DNA from: Verrucomicrobium sp. GAS474
Lineage (GTDB): Bacteria > Verrucomicrobiota > Verrucomicrobiia > Methylacidiphilales > GAS474
Length of the DNA stretch: 64,000 nucleotides
Reading direction: 5' to 3'
Assembly: GCF_900105685.1 (NCBI RefSeq)
Contig: NZ_LT629781.1
Location: 1,736,001 to 1,800,000, forward strand
The notes below the pieces were generated by a model. That model ran no database searches. It was not told the origin of the DNA and was given only the letters and a program-made list of their open reading frames with translations. The position numbers and the translations under genes were made by a program. Each line of letters begins with the position of its first letter. Positions within the stretch are counted from its first letter, which is position 1. Below, piece after piece: positions 42,262-51,253 of this stretch.

Positions 42262-43641
42262 ATGACTCTTACGGAGAAAATCCTCGCCCGCGCCTCGGGC
42301 CGCACGCACGCCGCCCCCGGCGACAACATCTGGGTGAACGCCGACGTCCTCCTCACGCACGACGTCTGCGGGCCGGGGACCATCGGCGTCTTCAAGCGCG
42401 AGTTCGGCCAGGACGCGAAGGTCTGGGCGAAGGACCGCATCGTCATCATCCCCGACCACTACATCTTCACGGCCGACTCGATGTCGAACCGCAACGTCGA
42501 CATCCTCCGCGACTTCTCCCGCGCCCAGGGCCTCCCCTACTTCTACGACGTCATCGACGATCCCGAGGGGGCCTGGCACTTCGACGCGGCCCAGGGCCAG
42601 TTCAAGAAGCAGTACGGGAAGAATTTCGCCGGTGTCTGCCACACCGCGATGGCGGAGCGGGGCCACGTCCGCCCGGGCGAGATCCTCTTCGGCACCGACA
42701 GCCACACCTGCATGGGCGGCGCGTTCAACATGTTCGCGACCGGCATCGGCAACACCGACGCGGGCTTCGTCATGGGCACCGGCAAGCTCCTGGTGAAGGT
42801 CCCCGAGACGATGCGCTTCTACCTCGAGGGTGAGATGGCCCCCGGCGTCATGGCCAAGGACGTCATCCTCCACGTCATCGGCATGATCGGCTTCGACGGC
42901 GCCACCTACCGCGCCATGCAGTACGAGGGGCCGGGCGTCGGCTCCCTCTCCATGGACGACCGGATGACGATCGCCAACATGGCCATCGAGGCCGGTGCCA
43001 AGAACGGCATCTTCCCCGCCGACCAGAAGACCTTCGACTACGTCAACGAGCGGATCGCCGCCAACGGCACCCGTTCCAAGTACGAGCCCGTCGAGATCGA
43101 CCGCGACCAGAAGTTCGCCTACGACGCGAAGGTCGACCTCTCCGCGCTCGAGCCGACCGTCGCCATGCACCCGAACCCGGGCAACCGCGCCCTGGCGAAG
43201 GAACTCGGCAACATCGTCCTCGACCGCGCCTACGTCGGCTCCTGCACCGGCGGCAAGACCTCGGACTTCCTCGCCTTCGCCGAGATCATCCAGGGCCACC
43301 AGGTGAAGATCGACACCTTCGGCGTTCCGGCCACCCCCAACGTCGTCGACGAGCTGAAGACGACGATCTGGGACGGCAAGAGCGTCTGGACGATCATGGA
43401 GGACGCGGGCGTCCAGATGACCGAGAACGCCTCGTGCGCGGCCTGCCTCGGCGGCCCCGTCGACACCTTCGGCCGGATGAACAAGCCGCTGAAGTGCATC
43501 TCGGCCACGAACCGGAACTTCCCCGGACGGATGGGCCACAAGGATTCGCAGGTCTTCCTCGCCTCCCCCTACACCGTCGCGGCCTCGGCCCTCACGGGCC
43601 GGATCACCGATCCCCGGGAATACCTCTCCGTCGCCGTCTAA
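42262..43641 (+). CDS. leuC: 3-isopropylmalate dehydratase large subunit (LeuC / homoaconitase family)
   Basis: Isomerises 2- to 3-isopropylmalate in leucine synthesis with a 4Fe-4S cluster. The cluster ligands are the Cys of GSCTGGKTSDF and the pair in ASCAACLGGP. TDSHTCMGGAFN and DHYIF are active-site segments, and TNRNFPGRMG near the C-terminus is the usual substrate-contact loop. The GSCTGGK variant is the archaeal/LeuC2-like form, so a homoaconitase-like specificity cannot be excluded. Start at ATG 42262; an in-frame TTG four codons earlier is less likely. No leuD is adjacent; leuA lies 12.5 kb away. Confidence 0.92.
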   Translation: MTLTEKILARASGRTHAAPGDNIWVNADVLLTHDVCGPGTIGVFKREFGQDAKVWAKDRIVIIPDHYIFTADSMSNRNVDILRDFSRAQGLPYFYDVIDDPEGAWHFDAAQGQFKKQYGKNFAGVCHTAMAERGHVRPGEILFGTDSHTCMGGAFNMFATGIGNTDAGFVMGTGKLLVKVPETMRFYLEGEMAPGVMAKDVILHVIGMIGFDGATYRAMQYEGPGVGSLSMDDRMTIANMAIEAGAKNGIFPADQKTFDYVNERIAANGTRSKYEPVEIDRDQKFAYDAKVDLSALEPTVAMHPNPGNRALAKELGNIVLDRAYVGSCTGGKTSDFLAFAEIIQGHQVKIDTFGVPATPNVVDELKTTIWDGKSVWTIMEDAGVQMTENASCAACLGGPVDTFGRMNKPLKCISATNRNFPGRMGHKDSQVFLASPYTVAASALTGRITDPREYLSVAV

Positions 43642-43665
43642 GCGGCGGCTGCCACGGCTGATCCC

Positions 43666-43977
43666 ATGCGCCTCCTCGCCTCGCTCTCCGTCGCGCTCGT
43701 CCTCCTCCTCGGGGGCTGCGCGACGGTCGCGGGCGGGAACGCGGAGTTCAACTGGATCGTCTCGAAGGAAGGGGCCGACTTCAACAAGAGCGGTCCCGCC
43801 CAGGACGTTCCCGACCGCCACCTCGGCCTCGGCACCCGCCTCCGCATCATCGGCAGCAGCGGCGATTACTACAAGGTCCAGCTCGTCAGCGGCGAGACCG
43901 GCTTCGTCCCCACCGACGCCATCAACATGGCCCCGAAGGAAGACTCCGGCACCGGCCAGGGCCTCGGCAGCGGTTAG
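43666..43977 (+). CDS. Small lipoprotein with an SH3-like domain
   Basis: 103 residues: signal peptide with lipobox LLGGC (Cys at 18), then a short domain with DRHLGLGTRLRIIGSSGDYYKVQL and SGETGFVPTDAI, the pattern of a bacterial SH3 domain. Such domains often bind peptidoglycan or proteins. It follows leuC by 24 bp but has no obvious functional link. A T8 tract lies just after the stop (43986-43993), possibly part of a weak terminator. Confidence 0.75.
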   Translation: MRLLASLSVALVLLLGGCATVAGGNAEFNWIVSKEGADFNKSGPAQDVPDRHLGLGTRLRIIGSSGDYYKVQLVSGETGFVPTDAINMAPKEDSGTGQGLGSG

Positions 43978-44032
43978 GCAGGTCCTTTTTTTTGAGAATC
44001 GCCCCTCTCCATTTCAATATGAATCGAGGAAC

Positions 44033-44572
44033 GTGAGGCGATTCTGGATCGTGTTGGCCTGGATGGCCGGAGTGATCATCGGCGTCCCCGTGGCGCTGAT
44101 GGCGTATCTTTATTTTGTCTCCATTCCCCCCAAGGAAGAATCGTTGATTCGGAATTTCGCCCAGCATCGGGCGGAGTTCGAACAACTGCGCGGAATGTTG
44201 CAGGCCGATACCCATCTGGTTCGGGCGGCTGGCTGGGGGGTGCAAACGGTTGATCCGCTTTATCTTGGTCCTCAGTCCGGGAGCTCTTTTCCGGTTGAGC
44301 GTTACGATCTCTATTTGGCTCTCCTCAAAAAAGTCGATGGCGTGGGCGTCTCGCGTGGAGAAGGGGAAAACCCCGATGTCTTCATCCTTTTATGGGCGAC
44401 GGGATGGGCTGGAGATACCAAACACGTGGAGGTTTCCTATCTGAGCCGGGAACCTGCCGACATGGTTGAGCGCCTCTATGTTCATTTTCGCAAACGGCTG
44501 CCCTCCGAAGGGTGGAAACGACAGTATAAACGGATCGAGGGGAATTGGTATTTATCGACGGACATTTGGTAG
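44033..44572 (+). CDS. Membrane-anchored protein of unknown function, lower GC
   Basis: 179 residues with one N-terminal helix (WIVLAWMAGVIIGVPVALMAYLYF in part, residues 5-28), then a soluble domain with a Trp- and Tyr-rich C-terminal half ending WYLSTDIW. The only start in place is GTG 44033. I know no family. The coding sequence is clearly lower in GC than its neighbours and uses codons such as TTA, TTT and AAA that are rare around it, which may mean recent acquisition or weak selection. Confidence 0.65.
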   Translation: MRRFWIVLAWMAGVIIGVPVALMAYLYFVSIPPKEESLIRNFAQHRAEFEQLRGMLQADTHLVRAAGWGVQTVDPLYLGPQSGSSFPVERYDLYLALLKKVDGVGVSRGEGENPDVFILLWATGWAGDTKHVEVSYLSREPADMVERLYVHFRKRLPSEGWKRQYKRIEGNWYLSTDIW

Positions 44573-44611
44573 GATTGCTTTTTGGCCGCAGCCGGGATAC
44601 GATTTATCCCC

Positions 44612-45079
44612 ATGAAGGCCTCCACCGTTCTTCGCCGCCTTCGGGCGCGCTTCGGGACGGTCTTCTTTGGTGCGGCACTTCTCGCCGCCCTCTTCATCCT
44701 TTCTCTCCCTTCGTCGTGCCTCGCCGCCGTCTCTCTCTGCGGTGAAGGCATGCCGGTCGTTACAGCTATGGCTACGGCCAAGGCCGATGCCTGCGCGATG
44801 GAAGAGGGGACTTCGCCCTCTTGCTGCTGCACAGTTTCCTCTGCCGAGGATTCCCAGGCCTCCCTTCCGCAGGCACTGCCGCCCCTCACCCAGGGCGGCG
44901 TGAAGGCGGACTTCTCCGTTTCCCCGCTTTCCTTCCTCGTCGTCTTCACGACGGACGATTCCCGCACGGGCGGGGCCGAAGTCGCGGCCCTGGCCTCCTC
45001 GCCCCGTTTCCGTTCTGCCGCCTTCGCGGCTTCGGACGGAACGGCGGCCCGTTCCCTCCTCGGCTCGTGGTTGATCTGA
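44612..45079 (+). CDS. Cys-containing exported protein upstream of cusBA
   Basis: 155 residues from ATG 44612, with an N-terminal signal or anchor (FFGAALLAALFILSLPSSCLA). A segment SLCGEGMP.. ACAMEEGTSPSCCCTV holds five cysteines and several Met, a composition common in small periplasmic metal-binding proteins. No named family. It precedes cusB by about 118 bp on the same strand. A role in metal handling is inferred from composition and position. Confidence 0.6.
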   Translation: MKASTVLRRLRARFGTVFFGAALLAALFILSLPSSCLAAVSLCGEGMPVVTAMATAKADACAMEEGTSPSCCCTVSSAEDSQASLPQALPPLTQGGVKADFSVSPLSFLVVFTTDDSRTGGAEVAALASSPRFRSAAFAASDGTAARSLLGSWLI

Positions 45080-45197
45080 TCGCTCGTTCGTCCTGAACGA
45101 GACGGGCGCGGCATGGTCCTGCGCCCTTCGCCCCTCCGTCCTTTCGTCGGACCCGGCTCTATCGTGGCTTGGTTCCGGCGGATCAACCCGATCTCCC

Positions 45198-46547
45198 ATG
45201 AATCCGTTTCCCCCCCTCTCCGTCGTTCCCTCCCGCCGCCGCTTCCTCTACGGCATCGGCGCGGGCCTTGCGCTCGCCTTGGCCGGGTGCAGGGAAAGAC
45301 GCACCGAAAATCCCGTCGCCGACTACACCTGCGCGATGCATCCCGAGGTTCGCTCCCACGATCCGAAGGGGCATTGCCCGATCTGCGGGATGGATCTCAT
45401 CCCCGTGGCCTCGACGGCCGTTTCCTCCGCCTCCGCCGCCACGACGAAGGCCGATCCCTTCACGATCCCGCCGGAGCGGCTCGCCGCCATCGGGGTGCGG
45501 ACGGGGACCGTCGAGCGGAAGCGGGTCGCTTTCCCGCTGCGTGCCCCGGCGACGCTGGCCTACGACGAGGCCGGGTTCCGCGACATCAACGTGAAGGGCG
45601 GCGGGGGATACGTCGAGAATCTGGCCGCCAATTATGTCGGCAAGCCGGTCGCGAAGGGGGAGCGCCTGATGACCGTCCTCGTCGAGGATTGGATCGAGGC
45701 GCAGAAGGCCTACGTCGCCGCCTGGCGGGCGCGGAACCGGACCGGCGGGGCGAAGTTCACGCAGAACGCCTTCGCCGCCGACCAGGAACTGGAGCGGTTC
45801 CGCGCGCGGCTCCGCATCTGGGACCTCTCCGGGGCGCAGATCGCCGAGCTCGACCGCTTCGCCGCGACGGTCTCCGAGTTCGACCTCCGCACGGGGAAGG
45901 GACTCAAGGGGACGCTCGACATTCTCTCGCCGGTCTCCGGCTGGGTGACGGAGAAAAGCGCCGTCGAGGGGATGCGCTTCGAGGCGGGGCAATCGCTCCT
46001 CCGCCTCGCCGATCTCTCGACCGTCTGGGTCGAGGCCGCGTTCGACGAGGCGGCCGCCCGCTACGTCGCTCCGGGGACGGCGTTCACGGTCCGGGTCGAG
46101 GCCCTGCCCGATTTCCAAGCCGAGGCGCGGGTCGATTACCTCGCCCCCGGCTTCGCCGAGGGGAGCCGCCGCCGGACGGCCCGGCTTCGGCTCGCGAATG
46201 CCGACGGCCGCCTCTCCCCCGGGATGATCGCCTCGGTCGAGAGCGCGGTCGCCCTGGGCGAAAGGCTGGTCGTCCCCGCCTCGGCGCTGCTGCCGACGGG
46301 GACGCGGCAGGTCGCCTTCCTCGACAAGGGGGAGGGGCGGCTGGAGCCCCGCTTCGTCGTCGCCGGAGCCCGGTTCGGCGAGGAGGTCGAGGTCGTCTCG
46401 GGACTCGCCGAGGGGGATCGGGTGATCACGAGCGCGAATTTCCTGATCGATTCCGAGAGCCGCATCCAGGGGGCGCTGAGGGTCTTCGAGGGGGACGAGA
46501 ACCGGGGCAGTGAGGGCAACGCGGGAAATGAAGGGAGGATGCCGTGA
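45198..46547 (+). CDS. cusB: RND efflux periplasmic adaptor, CusB type, with heavy-metal-binding domain
   Basis: Membrane-fusion protein of a heavy-metal pump. A Tat/Sec-like signal with RRRFLYGIG and a possible lipobox LAGC is followed at about 35-65 by a metal-binding domain (YTCAMHPEVRSHDPKGHCP and CGMDLIP), then the hairpin, barrel and C-terminal domains of the CusB family (SPVSGWVTEKSAVEGMRF, GTRQVAFLDKGEGRLEPRF). The stop overlaps the GTG start of cusA (GTGA). Substrate probably Cu(I) or Ag(I). No outer-membrane CusC is in the window. Confidence 0.92.
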   Translation: MNPFPPLSVVPSRRRFLYGIGAGLALALAGCRERRTENPVADYTCAMHPEVRSHDPKGHCPICGMDLIPVASTAVSSASAATTKADPFTIPPERLAAIGVRTGTVERKRVAFPLRAPATLAYDEAGFRDINVKGGGGYVENLAANYVGKPVAKGERLMTVLVEDWIEAQKAYVAAWRARNRTGGAKFTQNAFAADQELERFRARLRIWDLSGAQIAELDRFAATVSEFDLRTGKGLKGTLDILSPVSGWVTEKSAVEGMRFEAGQSLLRLADLSTVWVEAAFDEAAARYVAPGTAFTVRVEALPDFQAEARVDYLAPGFAEGSRRRTARLRLANADGRLSPGMIASVESAVALGERLVVPASALLPTGTRQVAFLDKGEGRLEPRFVVAGARFGEEVEVVSGLAEGDRVITSANFLIDSESRIQGALRVFEGDENRGSEGNAGNEGRMP

Positions 46548-49500
46548 TCGGCTCGATCGCCGACTGGTGCGGGCGGAACCGCGTCCCGGTCTTCTTCCTC
46601 TGCCTGCTGGGGGCCGTCTGGGGCGTCGCCTCGCTCCATGAGACGAGCCTCGACGCCCTGCCCGACCTTTCCGACACGCAGGTCATCGTCACGGCGGAAT
46701 GGCCGGGCCGGAGTCCCGCCCTCGTCGAGGATCAGGTGACCTACCCGATCTCGAGCCGCTTCGTCTCGGCCCCCGGCGTCAAGGCGGTGCGCGGGCAATC
46801 GATGTTCGGCAAGGCCTTCGTCACGGTCCTCTTCAAGGAGGGGACCGATCTCTATTGGGCCCGCTCCCGCGTCGTCGAGCAGCTCGCCTCGGTGCGCGGG
46901 ATGCTGCCGGAGGGGATCGATCCCCAGATCGGCCCCGACGCGAGCGGCGTCGGCTGGATCTACCAGTACGCCCTCGTCGACCGGAGCGGGCGGCACAGCC
47001 TCGCCGAATTGCGGACGTTGCAGGACTGGACGCTCCGCTACGCCCTCGCCTCGGTCCCCGGCGTCGCCGAGGTCGCCCCGGTCGGCGGCTTCGTGAAGAC
47101 GTGGCAGGTGACCCTCGATCCGGCGAAGTTGAGCGCCTACGGCATCGGCGTCGCCGAGGTCGCCGACGCGGTCCGCCGGAGCAACGGCGAGGCCGGGGGC
47201 CGGACGCTCGAGGTTTCCGGGGCCGCCTACTTCGTCCGGGGGAGGGGATACCTCCGCGAGGCGGCCGATCTCGACAAGGCGGTGATCAGGGGGAAGGGTG
47301 CGTCGGCCGTCGTCGTCGGCCAGGTGGGCCGCGTCGAGGTCGTCCCCGACCTGCGGAACGGCATCGCCGAGTTCGACGGCGAGGGGGAGACCGTCGGCGG
47401 CATCGTCGTGATGCGGAACGGGGCCGACGCCCCGGCGACGATCGACGGGGTGAAGCGGAAGCTCGCCGCGCTGAAGCCCTCCCTCCCCGAAGGGGTCGAG
47501 GTCGTCGCCGTCTACGACCGTTCCGTCCTCATCGGGAAGGCGGTGGCGACGCTCCGGGACAAGATCGTCGAGGAGGCCCTCATCGTCAGCCTCGTCTGCC
47601 TCCTCTTCCTCGGCCACCTGCGGAGCGCGCTCGTCGCGATTCTCATGCTCCCGCTCGCCGTCCTCCTCGCCTTCATCCCGTTCCATGCGGCGGGGCTCTC
47701 CGCGAACATCATGTCCCTCGGCGGCATCGCCATCGCCATCGGGGCGATGGTCGACGCGGCCATCGTGATGGTCGAGGGCGCGCATCGGGAGATCGCCCGC
47801 CGCGGCGGCGCGGAGAGCGTCGCCGAGCGGACCGAGGCGGTCCTCTACGCGGCGCGGAAGCTGGGGCGGCCCCTCTTCTTCTCGCTCTTCGTCGTCGCCG
47901 TCTCGTTCATCCCGGTCTTCGCCCTCCAGGACGAAACGGGACGGCTCTTCCGCCCCCTCGCCTCGACGAAGACCTTCGCGATGTTCTTCGCGGCGCTCCT
48001 CTCCGTCACCCTCGTCCCGGCGCTGATGGTCCTCTTCATCCGGGGGAAGATCGCGCCGGAGGGGCGCAATCCGCTCAACCGTTTCCTCGAGGGGCTCTAC
48101 CGTCCCGCCGTCGACCTCGTCCTCCGTTTCCCGAGGCGGACCCTCGCCCTCGCCCTGCTCCTGGGGCTGGCGACGCTCTTCCCCCTCCTCCGCCTCGGTT
48201 CCGAGTTCATGCCGCCGCTGAACGAGGGGGACATCCTCTACATGCCGACGGCCCCGCCCGGGCTCTCCTCCGCCGAGGCGGCGCGGCAACTGGGGCGGCA
48301 GGATGCGATCCTGAAGGGCTTCCCCGAGGTCGAGAGCGTCTTCGGCAAGGCGGGACAGGCCGAGACGGCGACCGATCCCGCCCCGCTCTCGATGTTCGAG
48401 ACGACGATCCGGTTGAAGCCCGAGTCGGCCTGGAGGCCCGGGATGACGCGGGAGAAGCTCCTCGCCGAGATGGACGGGGCGACGCGGACGCCCGGGATGG
48501 CGAACCTCTTCTGGATGCCGGTCCAGACCCGGACCCAGATGCTCGCCACCGGCTTCCGCTCCGCCCTCGGCCTGAAGGTCTATGGCCCCGACACCGAATC
48601 GATCGACCGGGCCGCCCGCGAAATCGAGCGGGCGCTCTCCGACCTGCCGGGAACGCGGAGCGTCTTCGCGGAGCGTCTTTCCGGCGGCCGCTACCTCGAC
48701 ATCGTTCCCGACCGCGACGCCCTCGTCCGCTACGGGGTGACGGTCGCCGAGGTGAACGCCGCCGTCGAGTCGGCGATCGGCGGCGCGCCGGTGACGACAC
48801 TCGTCGCCGGGCGGGAGCGGTATCCCGTCGCCGTCCGCTACGACCGGCCCTTCCGCCAGGACGTCGAGGCGCTGGGGGAGGTCCGGGTCGGCGATGCGGG
48901 CCAGGGCATCCCGCTCTCCTCCGTCGCCCGGATCGCCTTCGCGGCGGGGCCGCCCGAGGTGCGGAGCGAGGGGGGACGCCTCGTCGGCTTCGTCCTCGTC
49001 GATCTCGATGCCTCGGTCGCCGACATCGGGGCCTACGTCGCCGACGCCAACCGGCGGATCGCCGAGCGGGTCCCTCTCCCCGCCGCGCAGGGCTACGCCG
49101 TCGAGTGGGCGGGGACGTTCGAGTCCCTCCGGAACGCGCAGCACGCCCTCGCCTTCGTCATCCCCGTCACCCTCCTGATCCTCGGCTTCCTGATCTGGCT
49201 TAACACCGGCTCGATGGCGCGGACGGCGCTGGTCCTCCTGGCGGTGCCGTTCTCCCTCATCGGGGCGTTCTGGCTCCTGTGGCTCCTCGGCTTCAAGATG
49301 AGCGTCGCCGTCTGGATCGGCCTCATCGCGCTGGCCGGGATCGACGCGGAGACCGGCGTGGTGATGCTCCTCTACCTCGACGAGGCCTTCGACGAGCGGC
49401 GGGCGGCGGGAACGCTCCGCACCCGCGCCGACACCCTGGAGGCGATCCGGGAGGGCGCGGTCCGGCGGCTCCGCCCGAAGGCGATGACGGTCTGCGCGAT

Positions 49501-49657
49501 CCTCTTCGGCCTCCTCCCGATCCTCTGGACCGAGGGGACGGGGAGCGAGGCGATGAAGCGGATCGCCGCGCCGATGGTCGGCGGGATCGTCACCTCGGCG
49601 CTCCTGGAGCTGCTCCTCTATCCCGTCCTTTATCTCCTGTGGCGGGGGCGGCGGTAA
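46544..49657 (+). CDS. cusA: Heavy-metal efflux RND transporter, CusA/CzcA type
   Basis: Inner-membrane proton-driven pump of 1037 residues with the twelve-helix, two-half RND layout. SLDALPDLSDTQVIV and GPDASGVGWIYQYAL are HME-RND marks; IDAETGVVMLLYLDEA in the second half and GAMVDAAIVMVEGAHRE in the first are the helices with charged proton-relay residues. GMANLFWMPVQTRTQML has the Met residues placed as in CusA, arguing for Cu/Ag over Zn/Co. The start GTG 46544 overlaps the cusB stop. Confidence 0.93.
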   Translation: MIGSIADWCGRNRVPVFFLCLLGAVWGVASLHETSLDALPDLSDTQVIVTAEWPGRSPALVEDQVTYPISSRFVSAPGVKAVRGQSMFGKAFVTVLFKEGTDLYWARSRVVEQLASVRGMLPEGIDPQIGPDASGVGWIYQYALVDRSGRHSLAELRTLQDWTLRYALASVPGVAEVAPVGGFVKTWQVTLDPAKLSAYGIGVAEVADAVRRSNGEAGGRTLEVSGAAYFVRGRGYLREAADLDKAVIRGKGASAVVVGQVGRVEVVPDLRNGIAEFDGEGETVGGIVVMRNGADAPATIDGVKRKLAALKPSLPEGVEVVAVYDRSVLIGKAVATLRDKIVEEALIVSLVCLLFLGHLRSALVAILMLPLAVLLAFIPFHAAGLSANIMSLGGIAIAIGAMVDAAIVMVEGAHREIARRGGAESVAERTEAVLYAARKLGRPLFFSLFVVAVSFIPVFALQDETGRLFRPLASTKTFAMFFAALLSVTLVPALMVLFIRGKIAPEGRNPLNRFLEGLYRPAVDLVLRFPRRTLALALLLGLATLFPLLRLGSEFMPPLNEGDILYMPTAPPGLSSAEAARQLGRQDAILKGFPEVESVFGKAGQAETATDPAPLSMFETTIRLKPESAWRPGMTREKLLAEMDGATRTPGMANLFWMPVQTRTQMLATGFRSALGLKVYGPDTESIDRAAREIERALSDLPGTRSVFAERLSGGRYLDIVPDRDALVRYGVTVAEVNAAVESAIGGAPVTTLVAGRERYPVAVRYDRPFRQDVEALGEVRVGDAGQGIPLSSVARIAFAAGPPEVRSEGGRLVGFVLVDLDASVADIGAYVADANRRIAERVPLPAAQGYAVEWAGTFESLRNAQHALAFVIPVTLLILGFLIWLNTGSMARTALVLLAVPFSLIGAFWLLWLLGFKMSVAVWIGLIALAGIDAETGVVMLLYLDEAFDERRAAGTLRTRADTLEAIREGAVRRLRPKAMTVCAILFGLLPILWTEGTGSEAMKRIAAPMVGGIVTSALLELLLYPVLYLLWRGRR

Positions 49658-49746
49658 CGGGCCGGGGACCGGGCGGGGATTGCAAACGGAAGGGAATGGA
49701 GTACGCTCTTCCACCCCTTCCGTCTCCTTTCCGTTTTCCCGATCCC

Positions 49747-51216
49747 ATGCCCGCCCTGCCCCGCAGCCCCTATTTCTGGGTCCTCTTCTCGACCGCCCTG
49801 GTCATCCTCGTCGCGGGCCTGATCCTCGGGTTTTTCGTCCAGGGTTGGCTCGCGTGGATCCTGGTCGCGGTCTACGTCGGGTTCGACGGCTGGCTCCTCG
49901 CCTCCTCCTACGCCGCGGCCCGGGCGGCGATCCAAGAGGAAAAGGAAAAGGAAAGGATGGCCCCCGGTCTCTCCCCGATTCCCGACTCCCCCCTGCCGCA
50001 GCCGGTCTCCCTCTCCCTCGTCATCTGCGCCCGGAACGAGCGGGCGGCGCTCCCCTTCATGTTGGAGACCCTCCAGAAGGCGCTCCGCAAGACCGAGCGG
50101 GCGGGCGAGGAGATCGACATCGTCGTCGTCGACGACGGCTCGACCGACGGGACCGGGGCGTGGATGCGGGACCATTTCATGATGCGGGCGGCGGGCGGCA
50201 CCGCCTCCGGCACGCCGGTCTTCGTCTCGCGCACGTGGCCGGGCCTCCGGCTCCTCGTGCGGAAGGGCGGCGGCAAGGCGTGGGCGCTGAACGAGGGTTG
50301 GCGGGCGACGGCCGGGGAGGTCGTCGTCACCCTCGACGCCGACACCCTCGTCGAGTCGGGCGCGCTCGAGGCGCTCCGCGCCTCCTTCTCCGCCGATCCG
50401 TTCCTCGCCGTTTCGGGCGGGGTGCTGACGCCCCAGTGCGCCCCGGGGACGGGCTGGCGCGGCGGGCTCTTCCAGTTCTTCCAGACCTTCGAGTACCTCC
50501 GCTCCTTCCTCTGGCGCGCCTCGTGGCGGCGGCGCGGCTGCCTCGTCCTCGTCTCCGGGGCCTTCGGGGCCTACCGCCGCCAGGCCCTCGCCGCCGTCGG
50601 CGGGTACGATCCGGGCAGCCTCGTCGAGGACTACGACATCGTCTACCGCATCCACCGCCACAGCGGGGAGATGGGCCTCGGCTGGAAGGTCGGCCTCTGC
50701 GGCGCGGCCCGCGCGGTGACCGACGTCCCGGCCCGCATCGCCCAGTTCCTGCGGCAGCGGCGACGGTGGTTCGGCGGCTTCCTCCAGGTCCTCTTCCGCA
50801 ACCGGGACATGGCCGGGAAGGCCCAGTACGGCACTGTCGGCTCCTACATGATCCCCCTCAAGGCCGTCGATTGCCTCCTCCCGCTCTATTCGCTGGCCGC
50901 TTCGGGCGTGCTGGTCTGGTTCCTCGCCACGGGGCGGATGTGGAACCCGATCATCCTGGCGATCCTCGCCGGGAAGTTCCTCTACGACGCGACCTTCCAT
51001 CTCCTCTCCGCCCGCCTCTGGCAACGGTGGCAGGGGGACCGGGGCCTCCTCCCGGGGGCGCTGCTGGCGACCTTCACCGAGCCCTTTTTCTTCCAGCTCC
51101 TCCGCCACTTCGGGGCGCTCCTCGGCTGGGTCGATTTCTTCCGCCGCCGGATCGATTGGACGCCGCAGCGGCCTGTCGTGGCGTTGGGGAGTGTGTCTGC
51201 GAATGAAGGGAAATAG
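49747..51216 (+). CDS. Processive-type family 2 glycosyltransferase
   Basis: Membrane glycosyltransferase of 489 residues. Two N-terminal helices (residues about 8-50) come before a GT-A domain with VVDDGSTDGTG, LDADTLVES (DxD), EDYDIVYR (acceptor ED) and QRRRWFGG (the QxxRW motif of processive synthases), then three or more C-terminal helices. This is the layout of poly-N-acetylglucosamine, hyaluronan or cellulose-type synthases; the product is not predictable. Start at ATG 49747 (MPALPRSPYF), just before the first helix; the longer frame overlaps cusA. It follows the cusBA pair by 89 bp but is probably unrelated. Confidence 0.9.
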   Translation: MPALPRSPYFWVLFSTALVILVAGLILGFFVQGWLAWILVAVYVGFDGWLLASSYAAARAAIQEEKEKERMAPGLSPIPDSPLPQPVSLSLVICARNERAALPFMLETLQKALRKTERAGEEIDIVVVDDGSTDGTGAWMRDHFMMRAAGGTASGTPVFVSRTWPGLRLLVRKGGGKAWALNEGWRATAGEVVVTLDADTLVESGALEALRASFSADPFLAVSGGVLTPQCAPGTGWRGGLFQFFQTFEYLRSFLWRASWRRRGCLVLVSGAFGAYRRQALAAVGGYDPGSLVEDYDIVYRIHRHSGEMGLGWKVGLCGAARAVTDVPARIAQFLRQRRRWFGGFLQVLFRNRDMAGKAQYGTVGSYMIPLKAVDCLLPLYSLAASGVLVWFLATGRMWNPIILAILAGKFLYDATFHLLSARLWQRWQGDRGLLPGALLATFTEPFFFQLLRHFGALLGWVDFFRRRIDWTPQRPVVALGSVSANEGK

Positions 51217-51253
51217 TTGCAATCGGGACCGGGTCGGGAAAGATAGGGGGCCT

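Noticed and set aside
36966-42449. A very long open frame on the strand opposite gltB and its neighbours
   Set aside because: It mirrors gltB and leuC; in GC-rich DNA the antisense frame stays open by codon bias. The translation is Asp/Gly/Val/Arg-rich with no motif, while the plus strand has complete enzymes.
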